16,792 bases of DNA from CAYXXZ01 sp050175615 (lineage in GTDB: Bacteria; Pseudomonadota; Gammaproteobacteria; Pseudomonadales; Porticoccaceae), in contig JBFXIU010000058.1 of assembly GCA_050175615.1 (NCBI GenBank), forward strand, positions 1-16,792. The letters are read 5' to 3'. Positions 1 through 6,897 of the stretch are shown here, in pieces. Each line of letters starts with the position of its first letter. Position 1 is the stretch's first letter. The position numbers and the translations under genes were made by a program. Under the pieces are notes generated by a model. It worked only from the letters and a program-made list of their open reading frames with translations. It was not told the DNA's origin and ran no database searches.

Positions 1-710
1 GCCTGCTCGAGAATACTCAGCACAGGAGCCAGGCCGCTGCCACCGGCGATACAGATCATCGGCCCCTTGCCATCCCGCAGCCAGAAATTGCCCGCCGGCC
101 CGTGCATTTTAAATTCCACATTGTCGGATTTGTCCTCAAAAAGCATACCGGTAAACTGGCCTTCGGGAACGCGGCGTATAAATAAGCTAATGGTTTTGTT
201 TCCGGATTCCGCCGGGGGCATCGCAAATGAGTAAGAGCGGGCGCCAAAAATGTCGTCAACCGACATCTGGATATACTGGCCAGCGTCAAACTTAATGGGG
301 CGGTCAAGCTCGATAGTCACCTCCCTGATATCGTGGGTAATCTCTTTCTGCTCGACAATTTTTCCAGTGAAATCGCCTGGGGGATTGAGGCGCTTGGGTT
401 CAAAGTCCTCCACATCAAGGGTGATGTCGGTTTTGGCAACCGCCTGACAGGTGAGAATAATGTTATCCCGCAGCTCCTCTTCGCTGAGCACATAGGCGAA
501 ATTGGTAAGCTCGCGAATTTTACCGCTGACCAGCTTGCACTTGCAGGTACCACAGGTGCCGACCGTACAGCTGTGCGGCATGGCCAGCCCCTGCGACAGG
601 GCTGACTCCAGAATGGATTTGCTTTTACTGGCCTCAAATGACACATCCGCCGGCTGAATATTGACTGTTCTGGATGACTTTCCAAAACCTAATGCGTTGA
701 GCAAAGACAA
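1..710 (-). CDS. cymAb: XylA/CymAb-type monooxygenase reductase, C-terminus cut by window edge
   Basis: Electron-transfer partner of the membrane hydroxylase encoded just upstream: it takes electrons from NAD(P)H through FAD and a [2Fe-2S] centre. About 236 residues are visible of a family usually near 350. A plant-type ferredoxin domain comes first, with cysteines C48-x4-C53-x2-C56 and C88. An FAD-binding domain follows, with R158-S-Y-S161 and GPAGNF near 204-209. The NAD domain then begins at AGGSGLAP (222-229). No ATG fits the N-terminus. I chose a TTG at 708-710, preceded by AAGGGGG at good spacing; an in-frame TAG lies a little further upstream. A second TTG two codons later is the alternative. 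The gene starts 48 bp after the hydroxylase stop and is surely co-transcribed with it. The same layout occurs for xylMA and cymAaAb, so the substrate (p-cymene or another alkylbenzene) rests on context. Confidence 0.9.
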   Translation of the reverse strand, partial: MSLLNALGFGKSSRTVNIQPADVSFEASKSKSILESALSQGLAMPHSCTVGTCGTCKCKLVSGKIRELTNFAYVLSEEELRDNIILTCQAVAKTDITLDVEDFEPKRLNPPGDFTGKIVEQKEITHDIREVTIELDRPIKFDAGQYIQMSVDDIFGARSYSFAMPPAESGNKTISLFIRRVPEGQFTGMLFEDKSDNVEFKMHGPAGNFWLRDGKGPMICIAGGSGLAPVLSILEQ

Positions 711-758
711 AGTGCTGCCCCCTTGTTAAATGTGACTATAGCTTCTGTTGCTTCCCGA

Positions 759-1865
759 TCAGGCCGCACTGCTTTCCTGCTGTTTGGGGAACCAGTCGGG
801 CCATCCCGCCTTGAGATTCTGCTCCCGAGCAAGTTCCCGCTCTTCATTGCTGGCATGATTTAAATCCCACTCCTTAAGCGCCGGCTTGATGATGAAGTTG
901 TACCAAACAGGCGGAATCAGTGCCGCACAGAAACACACGAAGACACTGGGCACTTTTACCGACGCGGTGTCTGGTTTGAGTTTATAGAAAGGTGTGTACG
1001 CATTGATATGGTGATCAGCGTGATTGGTAATCTCAAAGGTGATCACTCGGCTCAACGGACTGAGATGATTCCAGACATGGCGCCTTGCGATGGGCTTGCC
1101 AACCAGACGAACCTGGCCGTAGTGCTGAAAATAGTTAAACATTTCAACCCATATCCGCGCGAGAAGCACACCGCTAAGGCCACAGATCAAGGCTGGAAGA
1201 CCACCGATGGCAAACAGAATGCCCTGGAACACCACCTGCGCAAGAATGGCTTTCCAGAGCCGGTGATGAATTGACCAGCGCCCTTTGCCGCGCTTTTCAA
1301 GGGCATCACTTTCCAAATCCATTGCCGCCTTGGTGCTGTGAACCACAGCCGCCAGGGCAAAGGTATAGAAGTCTCTGCCGCGCAGCGCCGTATCAGAATC
1401 CTTGGCGGTACCAACATCGAGATGATGGCCGACCATATGGGCAATATTGCGCATGCAGTCCAAATACACGACCTGTGAATAGGTGCCCACCAGCTGCGCG
1501 AGGTAGCCGCGCTGGTGGTAGAGTTCGTGGGTACTGGGAACACCGACGACCACACCCAACCAGGCGACGGAGAGAGTCCCCCCGATCATTTCTATCAGCG
1601 TGTAGTCTCCCATGCCAATGCGCCAGGCAAGCAATACGTAAAGCAGGGTATTCAGCAGAGCACTGATCCACACGGGAATGTAGGCGAGAAAGGCATTGTT
1701 GATTTTCCGTTCTTTCATATCCCTGGGCAGAAGACTTTCCAGGATTGCCAGAACCGGCAATGTGGCAATACCGATCCACACGTATGGGCCGCCAACATAG
1801 ACGCCAATTCCCGCGAGAATTTGAATAAAGGGCGAGGTGTAATACCTCAAGTAATCAAAAAACAT
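759..1865 (-). CDS. cymAa: Membrane di-iron alkylbenzene hydroxylase (CymAa/XylM family)
   Basis: Integral-membrane non-haem di-iron monooxygenase that hydroxylates a methyl group; by context it probably turns p-cymene into p-cumic alcohol. The 368 residues match XylM/CymAa length. The histidine clusters of the AlkB/desaturase family are clear: HELYH (H113, H117), HMVGHH (H143, H147, H148), QHYG (H248) and NHADHH (H282, H285, H286). Hydrophobic segments lie near residues 12-45, 60-110, 205-240 and 305-325. The start ATG at 1863-1865 has a perfect AGGAGG five bases upstream. It is followed by its reductase gene and preceded by a long 410-bp leader region, so it probably has its own promoter. 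Xylene/toluene methyl hydroxylase (XylM) is the main alternative; the neighbouring p-cumate genes favour p-cymene. Confidence 0.88.
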   Translation of the reverse strand: MFFDYLRYYTSPFIQILAGIGVYVGGPYVWIGIATLPVLAILESLLPRDMKERKINNAFLAYIPVWISALLNTLLYVLLAWRIGMGDYTLIEMIGGTLSVAWLGVVVGVPSTHELYHQRGYLAQLVGTYSQVVYLDCMRNIAHMVGHHLDVGTAKDSDTALRGRDFYTFALAAVVHSTKAAMDLESDALEKRGKGRWSIHHRLWKAILAQVVFQGILFAIGGLPALICGLSGVLLARIWVEMFNYFQHYGQVRLVGKPIARRHVWNHLSPLSRVITFEITNHADHHINAYTPFYKLKPDTASVKVPSVFVCFCAALIPPVWYNFIIKPALKEWDLNHASNEERELAREQNLKAGWPDWFPKQQESSAA

Positions 1866-2115
1866 TGTTACCTCCTGCCATTAGATGACATCTGTGCCGA
1901 ACTTCTTTCGTTATAAGAAAAATCAAACATTAAATCATTAAAGTTAAAACTGTACTTCGACAAACTGGCCAACTAATCCTCTCGGCCTCTGACGACCCAT
2001 CCCTGTATTACCGACAACCACAGCAATAATTTTATTACTGAACGACCTTTGTCGCCGGACTGATAACCCACCTCCCGTTGGACATCAAAACAGGACAATA
2101 AGTTGCTTTTTCTTT

Positions 2116-2207
2116 TTTATATTGAAAATTTAGTCAATATAAATCTGCAACTAGCCCCCCAAAAACGGAGGCCATTGTAGCCTAACTGGTTATCATTTCA
2201 ATATAAA
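2116..2207. repeat. AT-rich inverted repeat plus one extra copy of the half-site
   Basis: TTTATATTGA (2116-2125) and TCAATATAAA (2134-2143) form a perfect 10-bp inverted repeat around an 8-bp spacer. A third identical arm, TCAATATAAA, lies at 2198-2207, 64 bp further on in the same orientation as the second. Two-fold symmetry with an extra half-site is typical of a regulator binding region, here roughly 250-340 bp upstream of the hydroxylase start. It could instead be chance in AT-rich DNA; the third exact copy argues against that. Confidence 0.5.
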
Positions 2208-2228
2208 CCGCAGCTATCTGTCTCTACA

Positions 2229-2259
2229 CCGCACCAGATACCCTGTCAACCTGGTGCGG
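2229..2259 (-). terminator. GC-rich hairpin after the acyl-CoA synthetase gene
   Basis: CCGCACCAG (2229-2237) pairs perfectly with CTGGTGCGG (2251-2259) across a 13-base loop. It lies 16 bases downstream of the acyl-CoA synthetase stop. No run of U follows on the minus-strand transcript, so it is not a textbook intrinsic terminator. It may protect a 3' end or act with Rho. Confidence 0.45.
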
Positions 2260-2275
2260 CAACACACCTCTCTGT

Positions 2276-4132
2276 TTAGGAGCGCGCAGCAAGCTGGGCT
2301 TTGATTTCTTCGAGGATGGCCGGATCATCAATGGTTGCCGGCATTTTGTAACTCTCTCCCTGAACTATCTTCTGCAGGGTTGCGCGAAGAATTTTCCCGG
2401 AGCGGGTTTTTGGCAGCCGCTTGACCACCATTGCTTTTTTGAATGCAGCAACAGGACCTATCTGTTCGCGCACCATGGCGACGACTTCAGCCTCAATCTG
2501 TGCCGCTGGGCGCTCTACCCCGGCATTGATAATCAGCATCGAAAACGGTGTCTGGCCTTTGAGTTCGTCATAGACGCCAAATACAGCGCATTCGGCAACA
2601 TCGGGGTGATTGGCTATAACTTCTTCCATTTGCCCAGTGGACAACCTGTGTCCCGCCACATTAATGACATCATCGGTGCGGCTCATGATATGAACATAGC
2701 CTTCGCTGTCGATAAAACCGGCATCCCCGGTGTTGTAGTAACCAGGGTATTCGGTCAGGTATTTATCGATAAACCCTTTGTCATTATTCCACAGGGTCGG
2801 CAGGGTTCCCGGCGGCAGTGGCAATTTTATCGCCAAAGCACCCATGGTATCGGGGGGCAGGCTGTGGCCGCCCTCGTCAAGTGCCTGAACATGAAAGCCA
2901 TTAACCGGTTTGCCGGACGAGCCATATTTAACGGGGAAAAGCCCGACACCGGCACAATTGGCAACCGCTGGCCAACCAAGCTCAGTCTGCCACCAGTGAT
3001 CGATCACCGGTGTTTTGACGTAATTTTCAGCCCACTGAATAGTATCTGGATCGGCGCGCTCACCGGCAAGAAAGAGCGTTTGCAATGAGCTGAGATCAAA
3101 ATCTTTCAGGCACTCCCCTTTGGGGTCGCGCTGCTTAATGGCACGAATGGCGGTGGGAGCAGTGAACATTGCCTTGACCTTATGGCGCTCGATCAGGCGC
3201 CAGTAGGTAGCGGAGTCCGGGGTGCCAACGGGCTTGCCTTCAAACATGATGGCGGTGGCGCCGCGCACCAGAGGGCCGTAAACAATATAGGAGTGCCCCA
3301 CAACCCAACCGATGTCTGATGCCGCCCAGAAAACATCACCGGGATCTATGCCATAAATGGCTTTCAGGCTCCAATTCAAAGCGACCATATGGCCGCCGTT
3401 GTCGCGGACAACACCCTTGGGCTGACCGGTGGTGCCGGAAGTATAGATAATGTAAAGGGGGTCGGTGGCCGCCACGGGCACGCAATCACTTGGTTCTGCG
3501 CCTTTTTGCACATCGTGCCAATCGAGATCCCTGGGAGCAACCATCTTTGCCTCCTCCTGGGGACGCTGAAAAATGATGCAGTGCTCGGGCTTATGCTTGC
3601 TCAACTCAAGCGCGTGATCCAGCAGCGGCTTGTAGTGGACAATACCGTGGGGCTCAATACCACAAGAGGCGGAAATAATCAGCCTGGGCTTGCAGTCATC
3701 AATGCGTGAAGCAAGCTCATTGGAAGCAAAGCCACCAAAAACCACTGAATGTACGGCACCTATGCGCGCGCAGGCCTGCATGGCCACGGCAGCTTCAGGA
3801 ACCATAGGCATATAGATAATGACCCTGTCGCCCTTGGCGACGCCCAGGCGAGTCAGCGCGCCAGCGAACAGGGCAACGCGATCCAATAATTCCCGATAAC
3901 TGATGTGTTGTACTGTATCGGTAACCGGGCTGTCGTAGATCAGCGCCGTTTGATCTCCCCGCCCCCCGGCAACATGGCGATCCAGGCAGTTATAAGAGGT
4001 ATTACAAACAGCGCCGCTGAACCAGCGATACAGGGGAGCCTGACTTGAGTCCAGCACAGTATCCCAGGTTTTGTACCAGTCAATTTCTTTTGCGGCTTCG
4101 CTCCACAGTTCTATATTTGCATTAGTGTCCAT
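2276..4132 (-). CDS. PrpE/CymE-like short-chain acyl-CoA synthetase
   Basis: AMP-forming acyl-CoA synthetase of the acetyl/propionyl type: acid + ATP + CoA gives acyl-CoA + AMP + PPi. It resembles E. coli PrpE along its whole length. Visible motifs are the P-loop YTSGTTGQPKG, the WWQTELGWP adenylate-site segment, the hinge YNTGDAGFID..SRTDDVINVAGHRLS, and the catalytic-lysine motif LPKTRSGKILR near the C-terminus. The frame stays open to a TTG at 4157-4159, but I prefer the ATG at 4130-4132 (618 aa). It fits the PrpE N-terminus and leaves an operator-like sequence in the leader; neither start has a strong ribosome site. P. putida cymE encodes a synthetase of this class. The meta-cleavage hydrolase in this pathway would release isobutyrate, so activation of isobutyrate is a reasonable inferred role. 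Propionate or acetate are alternatives. Confidence 0.87.
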   Translation of the reverse strand: MDTNANIELWSEAAKEIDWYKTWDTVLDSSQAPLYRWFSGAVCNTSYNCLDRHVAGGRGDQTALIYDSPVTDTVQHISYRELLDRVALFAGALTRLGVAKGDRVIIYMPMVPEAAVAMQACARIGAVHSVVFGGFASNELASRIDDCKPRLIISASCGIEPHGIVHYKPLLDHALELSKHKPEHCIIFQRPQEEAKMVAPRDLDWHDVQKGAEPSDCVPVAATDPLYIIYTSGTTGQPKGVVRDNGGHMVALNWSLKAIYGIDPGDVFWAASDIGWVVGHSYIVYGPLVRGATAIMFEGKPVGTPDSATYWRLIERHKVKAMFTAPTAIRAIKQRDPKGECLKDFDLSSLQTLFLAGERADPDTIQWAENYVKTPVIDHWWQTELGWPAVANCAGVGLFPVKYGSSGKPVNGFHVQALDEGGHSLPPDTMGALAIKLPLPPGTLPTLWNNDKGFIDKYLTEYPGYYNTGDAGFIDSEGYVHIMSRTDDVINVAGHRLSTGQMEEVIANHPDVAECAVFGVYDELKGQTPFSMLIINAGVERPAAQIEAEVVAMVREQIGPVAAFKKAMVVKRLPKTRSGKILRATLQKIVQGESYKMPATIDDPAILEEIKAQLAARS

Positions 4133-4144
4133 GTCTGTACTCGT

Positions 4145-4181
4145 GGTCTGTTTAAACAATAATTGACTTTATAGTTTGTTT
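4145..4181 (-). promoter_or_regulatory. Operator-like sequence upstream of the acyl-CoA synthetase gene
   Basis: The plus strand reads GGTCTGTTTAAACA at 4145-4158. GGTCTGTTT is identical to one half of the CymR operator as I know it from P. putida F1. The arms AAACAA (4154-4159) and TTGTTT (4176-4181) form a wider inverted repeat, and a TATAAA lies between them on the minus strand (4168-4173). The placement in the 68-bp gap between the TetR gene and the synthetase suits local control, but the second operator half is poor. Confidence 0.35.
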
Positions 4182-4200
4182 TCACTGCGACTCTTGGCCG

Positions 4201-4839
4201 TCAGCTTGGGCTGCCAAGAGGCAATCCGGCTCTGATAATAATATTTTGCCAGCGCCCCAGAAGATGCTCGAACTCCCGCATGTCGGTACTGACCAGGGAT
4301 CGCGCCGCGAAACCTCTGACGACACTGTGGGAAAGGGAGAGAAAATCCTCGGCATCAGAGAGCGACCAGCCATCATCAATCAGCCTCTCAAGCCAGAGGC
4401 GTTCAATTCTAAGGCGATTTTTGCGCGCCATTTCGGTGAGCTCTGTGCGCAGGGAATCATTTTTCATTCCCGCCATCAAAATATCCAGAGCGACCATAAA
4501 ATAATCCGACAGGTAGAAATCGCGAAAGTCTTTGAGAATCAGCTCAACCAGATCGTTCTTTTGCGCCTTTACCGCATAATTCTTCTCAAACGCCTCATTG
4601 GACTTCTGGTAGGCGTATTCCATGGCCGCTACCGCCAGGCTGTCCTTGGTGGGGAAATGGTGCAATTGCGCCCCCTGGGAAACACCGGCCTCCTTGGATA
4701 CCGCAGATGTCCTGAAATTGACATAGCCCACTTCCCGTATCACATTGAACGCCGCTTTTGACAGGCGCTCGCGCATCATCGCAGTTCTGATTGCCTGAGG
4801 AATTCGCGCTTTTTTTGCTGGGCTGGCAGTAGCTGTCAT
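4201..4839 (-). CDS. cymR: TetR-family regulator resembling CymR
   Basis: DNA-binding repressor of about 212 residues, likely controlling this cluster. The N-terminal helix-turn-helix region (about residues 25-70) contains GYVNFRTSAVSKEAGVSQG followed by AQLHHFPTK. This lines up with P. putida CymR (GAQSHHFPTK), and the C-terminal AEDFLSLSHSVVRGFAARSL matches its AEDILWL...VRGLAVRSL. CymR releases DNA on binding p-cumate, so p-cumate is the likely inducer here. I chose the ATG at 4837-4839. A TTG directly before it (4840-4842) is equally spaced from AAGGA and cannot be excluded. The gene sits inside the minus-strand operon, 50 bp after the hydrolase gene. A perfect palindrome in that gap suggests autoregulation. 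Confidence 0.88.
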   Translation of the reverse strand: MTATASPAKKARIPQAIRTAMMRERLSKAAFNVIREVGYVNFRTSAVSKEAGVSQGAQLHHFPTKDSLAVAAMEYAYQKSNEAFEKNYAVKAQKNDLVELILKDFRDFYLSDYFMVALDILMAGMKNDSLRTELTEMARKNRLRIERLWLERLIDDGWSLSDAEDFLSLSHSVVRGFAARSLVSTDMREFEHLLGRWQNIIIRAGLPLGSPS

Positions 4840-4870
4840 CAATGGGTTTCCTTTTTTCTCGACGCTGGTT

Positions 4871-4892
4871 TAGGGTCTGTTAACAGACCCTA
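4871..4892. promoter_or_regulatory. Perfect 22-bp palindrome, possible CymR-type operator
   Basis: The left arm TAGGGTCTGTT and the right arm AACAGACCCTA are exact reverse complements with no spacer. The palindrome covers the hydrolase stop codon (4890-4892) and ends 32 bp upstream of the regulator's ATG. It contains GGTCTGTT and AACAGACC, the elements of the P. putida CymR operator, but in the inside-out order. No U-run follows on either strand, which argues against an intrinsic terminator. A spacer-less hairpin in the mRNA is also possible. Confidence 0.5.
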
Positions 4893-5714
4893 GGGCTGAA
4901 GAAAAAAATTCTCAACCAGAGTGGCAAAGGATGCGGCTTTTTCAAACATCGTCCAATGGCCGCACTCACCATAAATATGAAGTTCGGAATGCTTCAACAA
5001 CTCGTGGGCGCGAACGCTGCACCTATAGGGCACAATGGCATCTTCGCGACCGTGAATAATCAGGGCAGGGTTGGCAATTTTTGCAATTTCTTCTTCCGGC
5101 AAGTGGAGGGCGTCAAGTTTTTCCTGCATGGGTTCAGGGAACAGCGATTGATAGGCTTCCTGATAGCCGGGGCGCATACTCGCCTGGTAGCGCGACTCGA
5201 CAATTTCATCACTGACCTTGAAATTCTCGTGGGTAAATACATTCATCAGATCACGCATGGCTTCAAAAGAGGGCTGATAACCCCAAACCTTGCGAAGCCC
5301 TTCTGTCATTTCAAAATGAATGCCCGCAGCACCCATCAGCACAAAACGATCGACACGATCCGGGTGCTTTGCGGCGATGGCGAGACTGAGAGCGCCGCCA
5401 AAGGAATTGCCAATAAAATGAGCCTTTTTGATATTCAGGGCATCCATGAAACCAATCATGAAAGCAACCCAATTGTCGAGATTGTATTCAAAATTTTTCG
5501 GATGCTCTGTATAACCAAAGCCGACAACGTCCGGCGCGAGCACATGAAATTTTTTCGCGAGCACAGGAATCAGCAAGCGCCAGTTGGCATAACCTGTCAC
5601 CCCGGGGCCGGAGCCGTGAATCAGGATAACCGTGTCACCTGTTCCCTGCTCCTGATAATTAACACCGTAGCCATTCACTTTGACGTTTTTGCCAAGCTCA
5701 GGATTATCGCTCAT
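4890..5714 (-). CDS. cmtE: Meta-cleavage product hydrolase (CmtE-like alpha/beta hydrolase)
   Basis: Carbon-carbon bond hydrolase that would split 2-hydroxy-6-oxo-7-methylocta-2,4-dienoate into 2-hydroxypenta-2,4-dienoate and isobutyrate. The 274 residues are the usual length for the XylF/TodF/CmtE group. The oxyanion segment is HGSGPG (33-38), the nucleophile S104 sits in GNSFGG, and the acid D225 is in HGREDAIVP. The catalytic H253 is in CGHWTMFE. The ATG at 5712-5714 has GGAG seven bases upstream. It lies 14 bp after the ferredoxin gene and 50 bp before the regulator gene, in the same operon. Family sequence alone would not distinguish isopropyl from methyl or phenyl side chains; the substrate is taken from the pathway. 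Confidence 0.87.
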   Translation of the reverse strand: MSDNPELGKNVKVNGYGVNYQEQGTGDTVILIHGSGPGVTGYANWRLLIPVLAKKFHVLAPDVVGFGYTEHPKNFEYNLDNWVAFMIGFMDALNIKKAHFIGNSFGGALSLAIAAKHPDRVDRFVLMGAAGIHFEMTEGLRKVWGYQPSFEAMRDLMNVFTHENFKVSDEIVESRYQASMRPGYQEAYQSLFPEPMQEKLDALHLPEEEIAKIANPALIIHGREDAIVPYRCSVRAHELLKHSELHIYGECGHWTMFEKAASFATLVENFFLQP

Positions 5715-5728
5715 ATTTTTCTCCGAAT

Positions 5729-6103
5729 TTATTCCGCAGCCTGCGGCGGGGCGCGCCTGTTGGGCTTGGGGTTAACAAACAATGTATTGTTTTCAACTTT
5801 TGTTGCAAAAGTAATCAGCGGCGTGCGACAGGGTAGTGTCAGCGCCGCACCTGTTCGGACATCAAAGGTACCGTGGTGCCAGCCGCATTCCAGCACATGG
5901 CCGTTGAGTTCCCCCTCTTCAACAAAGGAGGCTTTGGCATGGGTGCAGCGATCAAAACTGGCGTAAAACTCCCCATCCACGTTATAGATGGCCAATGTGG
6001 CTCCGCTTGGCATTTTGGCTTCAGAAATACTGCCTGGTGGATAGTTACTTACATCACCCAGTTCAACCCAGGGAGTATCTGTTGCGATAGAATCAGTCGT
6101 CAA
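5729..6103 (-). CDS. cmtAd: Rieske [2Fe-2S] ferredoxin of the p-cumate dioxygenase
   Basis: Small soluble electron carrier that passes electrons to the terminal oxygenase encoded at 8771-10548. It is 124 residues long with one Rieske domain. The cluster ligands are C53-x-H55 and C73-x2-H76 (CTH and CGWHHG). The start is a TTG at 6101-6103, with AGGAG seven bases upstream and no usable ATG. The 20-residue tail is proline/arginine-rich (NPKPNRRAPPQAAE). It lies 20 bp from the dehydrogenase gene and 14 bp from the hydrolase gene. No dedicated ferredoxin reductase is encoded between these genes. Confidence 0.87.
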   Translation of the reverse strand: MTTDSIATDTPWVELGDVSNYPPGSISEAKMPSGATLAIYNVDGEFYASFDRCTHAKASFVEEGELNGHVLECGWHHGTFDVRTGAALTLPCRTPLITFATKVENNTLFVNPKPNRRAPPQAAE

Positions 6104-6123
6104 ACTATGTCTCCTGTCAATTT

Positions 6124-6870
6124 TTACAGCATGGTACTGCCGCCATTCACGCTTATCACCTGGCCGGTGATGAAGGCAGCAGGCTCACTTGCCAGATAAA
6201 GCACCATAGAGGCAATTTCTTCGCACTCTCCAGCTCTTCCCATAGGAATAACGGAAACTACTTTCTCAATAAGCTCCGGCTTTTCAATGGCAAATTTGTC
6301 GTAAATTTCTGTGCGCACCGCGCAGGGTGCAACCGTATTAACAGTAATGCCGTCGCGGGCAAATTCTCTGGCCAGTCCGGTGGTCAAACCGTGTACGCCA
6401 CCTTTTGCCGCATTGTAGGCGGCGTGATCGACGAGTCCATTGCGCACCGAATCTGCGCCTATATGAATAATCCGGCCATACTGCTGCTCCTTCATGATCG
6501 GCAGTACTGCGCGGTCGCACCACAGCGTTGTCCACAGATTGCGGTCGATCGTTTGCTTCAATGTTTCTGCAGTATGACTCAGAAAAGGCAGAATCACGCC
6601 ACCCCCGGCATTATTGACCAGAATGTCGATGCGACCAAAACGGGTTTTGGCTGTGTCAATGAGGGCATTGGCGTTACCCTCAACAGACAGATCGCCCGCA
6701 AAGGTTGCCACTGCCCCCGGGTCAGCAAAGGCTTTTGCCGTACTGGCAATAGTGTCTGCATCCAGGTCAGTGATGACGATTTTTGCACCCTGGCCGTAAA
6801 GTGCTTTCGCGATGGCCAGACCAATACCGTGGGCTGCGCCGGTAATAATAGCCACTCTGCCTTTCAGCAT
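6124..6870 (-). CDS. cmtB: cis-dihydrodiol dehydrogenase, short-chain type (CmtB-like)
   Basis: NAD-dependent short-chain dehydrogenase of 248 residues, likely oxidising 2,3-dihydroxy-2,3-dihydro-p-cumate to 2,3-dihydroxy-p-cumate. The Rossmann motif TGAAHGIG is at 10-17 and D35 (ITDLD) suits NAD. NNAG is at 86-89. The catalytic set is S141, Y152 and K156 (YNAAK). The C-terminus (FITGQVISVNGGSTML) is typical of a full-length classical SDR. Only a weak purine-rich ribosome site (AGAGAGA) precedes the ATG. It stands 27 bp after the ring-cleavage dioxygenase gene and 20 bp before the ferredoxin gene. SDRs are functionally broad, so the substrate assignment rests on the operon. Confidence 0.84.
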   Translation of the reverse strand: MLKGRVAIITGAAHGIGLAIAKALYGQGAKIVITDLDADTIASTAKAFADPGAVATFAGDLSVEGNANALIDTAKTRFGRIDILVNNAGGGVILPFLSHTAETLKQTIDRNLWTTLWCDRAVLPIMKEQQYGRIIHIGADSVRNGLVDHAAYNAAKGGVHGLTTGLAREFARDGITVNTVAPCAVRTEIYDKFAIEKPELIEKVVSVIPMGRAGECEEIASMVLYLASEPAAFITGQVISVNGGSTML

Positions 6871-6897
6871 AATGTTTTCTCTCTCTGAAAACTGGTT

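Larger units (their letters stand above)
1866..2275. promoter_or_regulatory. 410-bp non-coding leader upstream of the hydroxylase gene
   Basis: No convincing gene is present. The stretch is AT-rich and holds several signals. The perfect AGGAGG ribosome site of the hydroxylase gene is at its left end. A possible minus-strand -10 hexamer TATAAC lies at 1910-1915, though I see no good -35 for it. A box around 1948-1973 resembles one at 8641-8666. An AT-rich inverted repeat with an extra half-site lies at 2116-2207, and a GC-rich hairpin just beyond the acyl-CoA synthetase stop at 2229-2259. Its length and content suggest that the monooxygenase genes are regulated separately from the upstream genes on the same strand. 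Confidence 0.6.

Noticed and set aside
2116..2143. Transposon terminal repeat
   Set aside because: There is no transposase, no target duplication and no matching repeat elsewhere in the window; a regulatory site fits better.
4956..5966. 336-codon plus-strand frame opposite the hydrolase and ferredoxin genes
   Set aside because: It spans two real genes on the other strand and has no recognisable domain or ribosome site.
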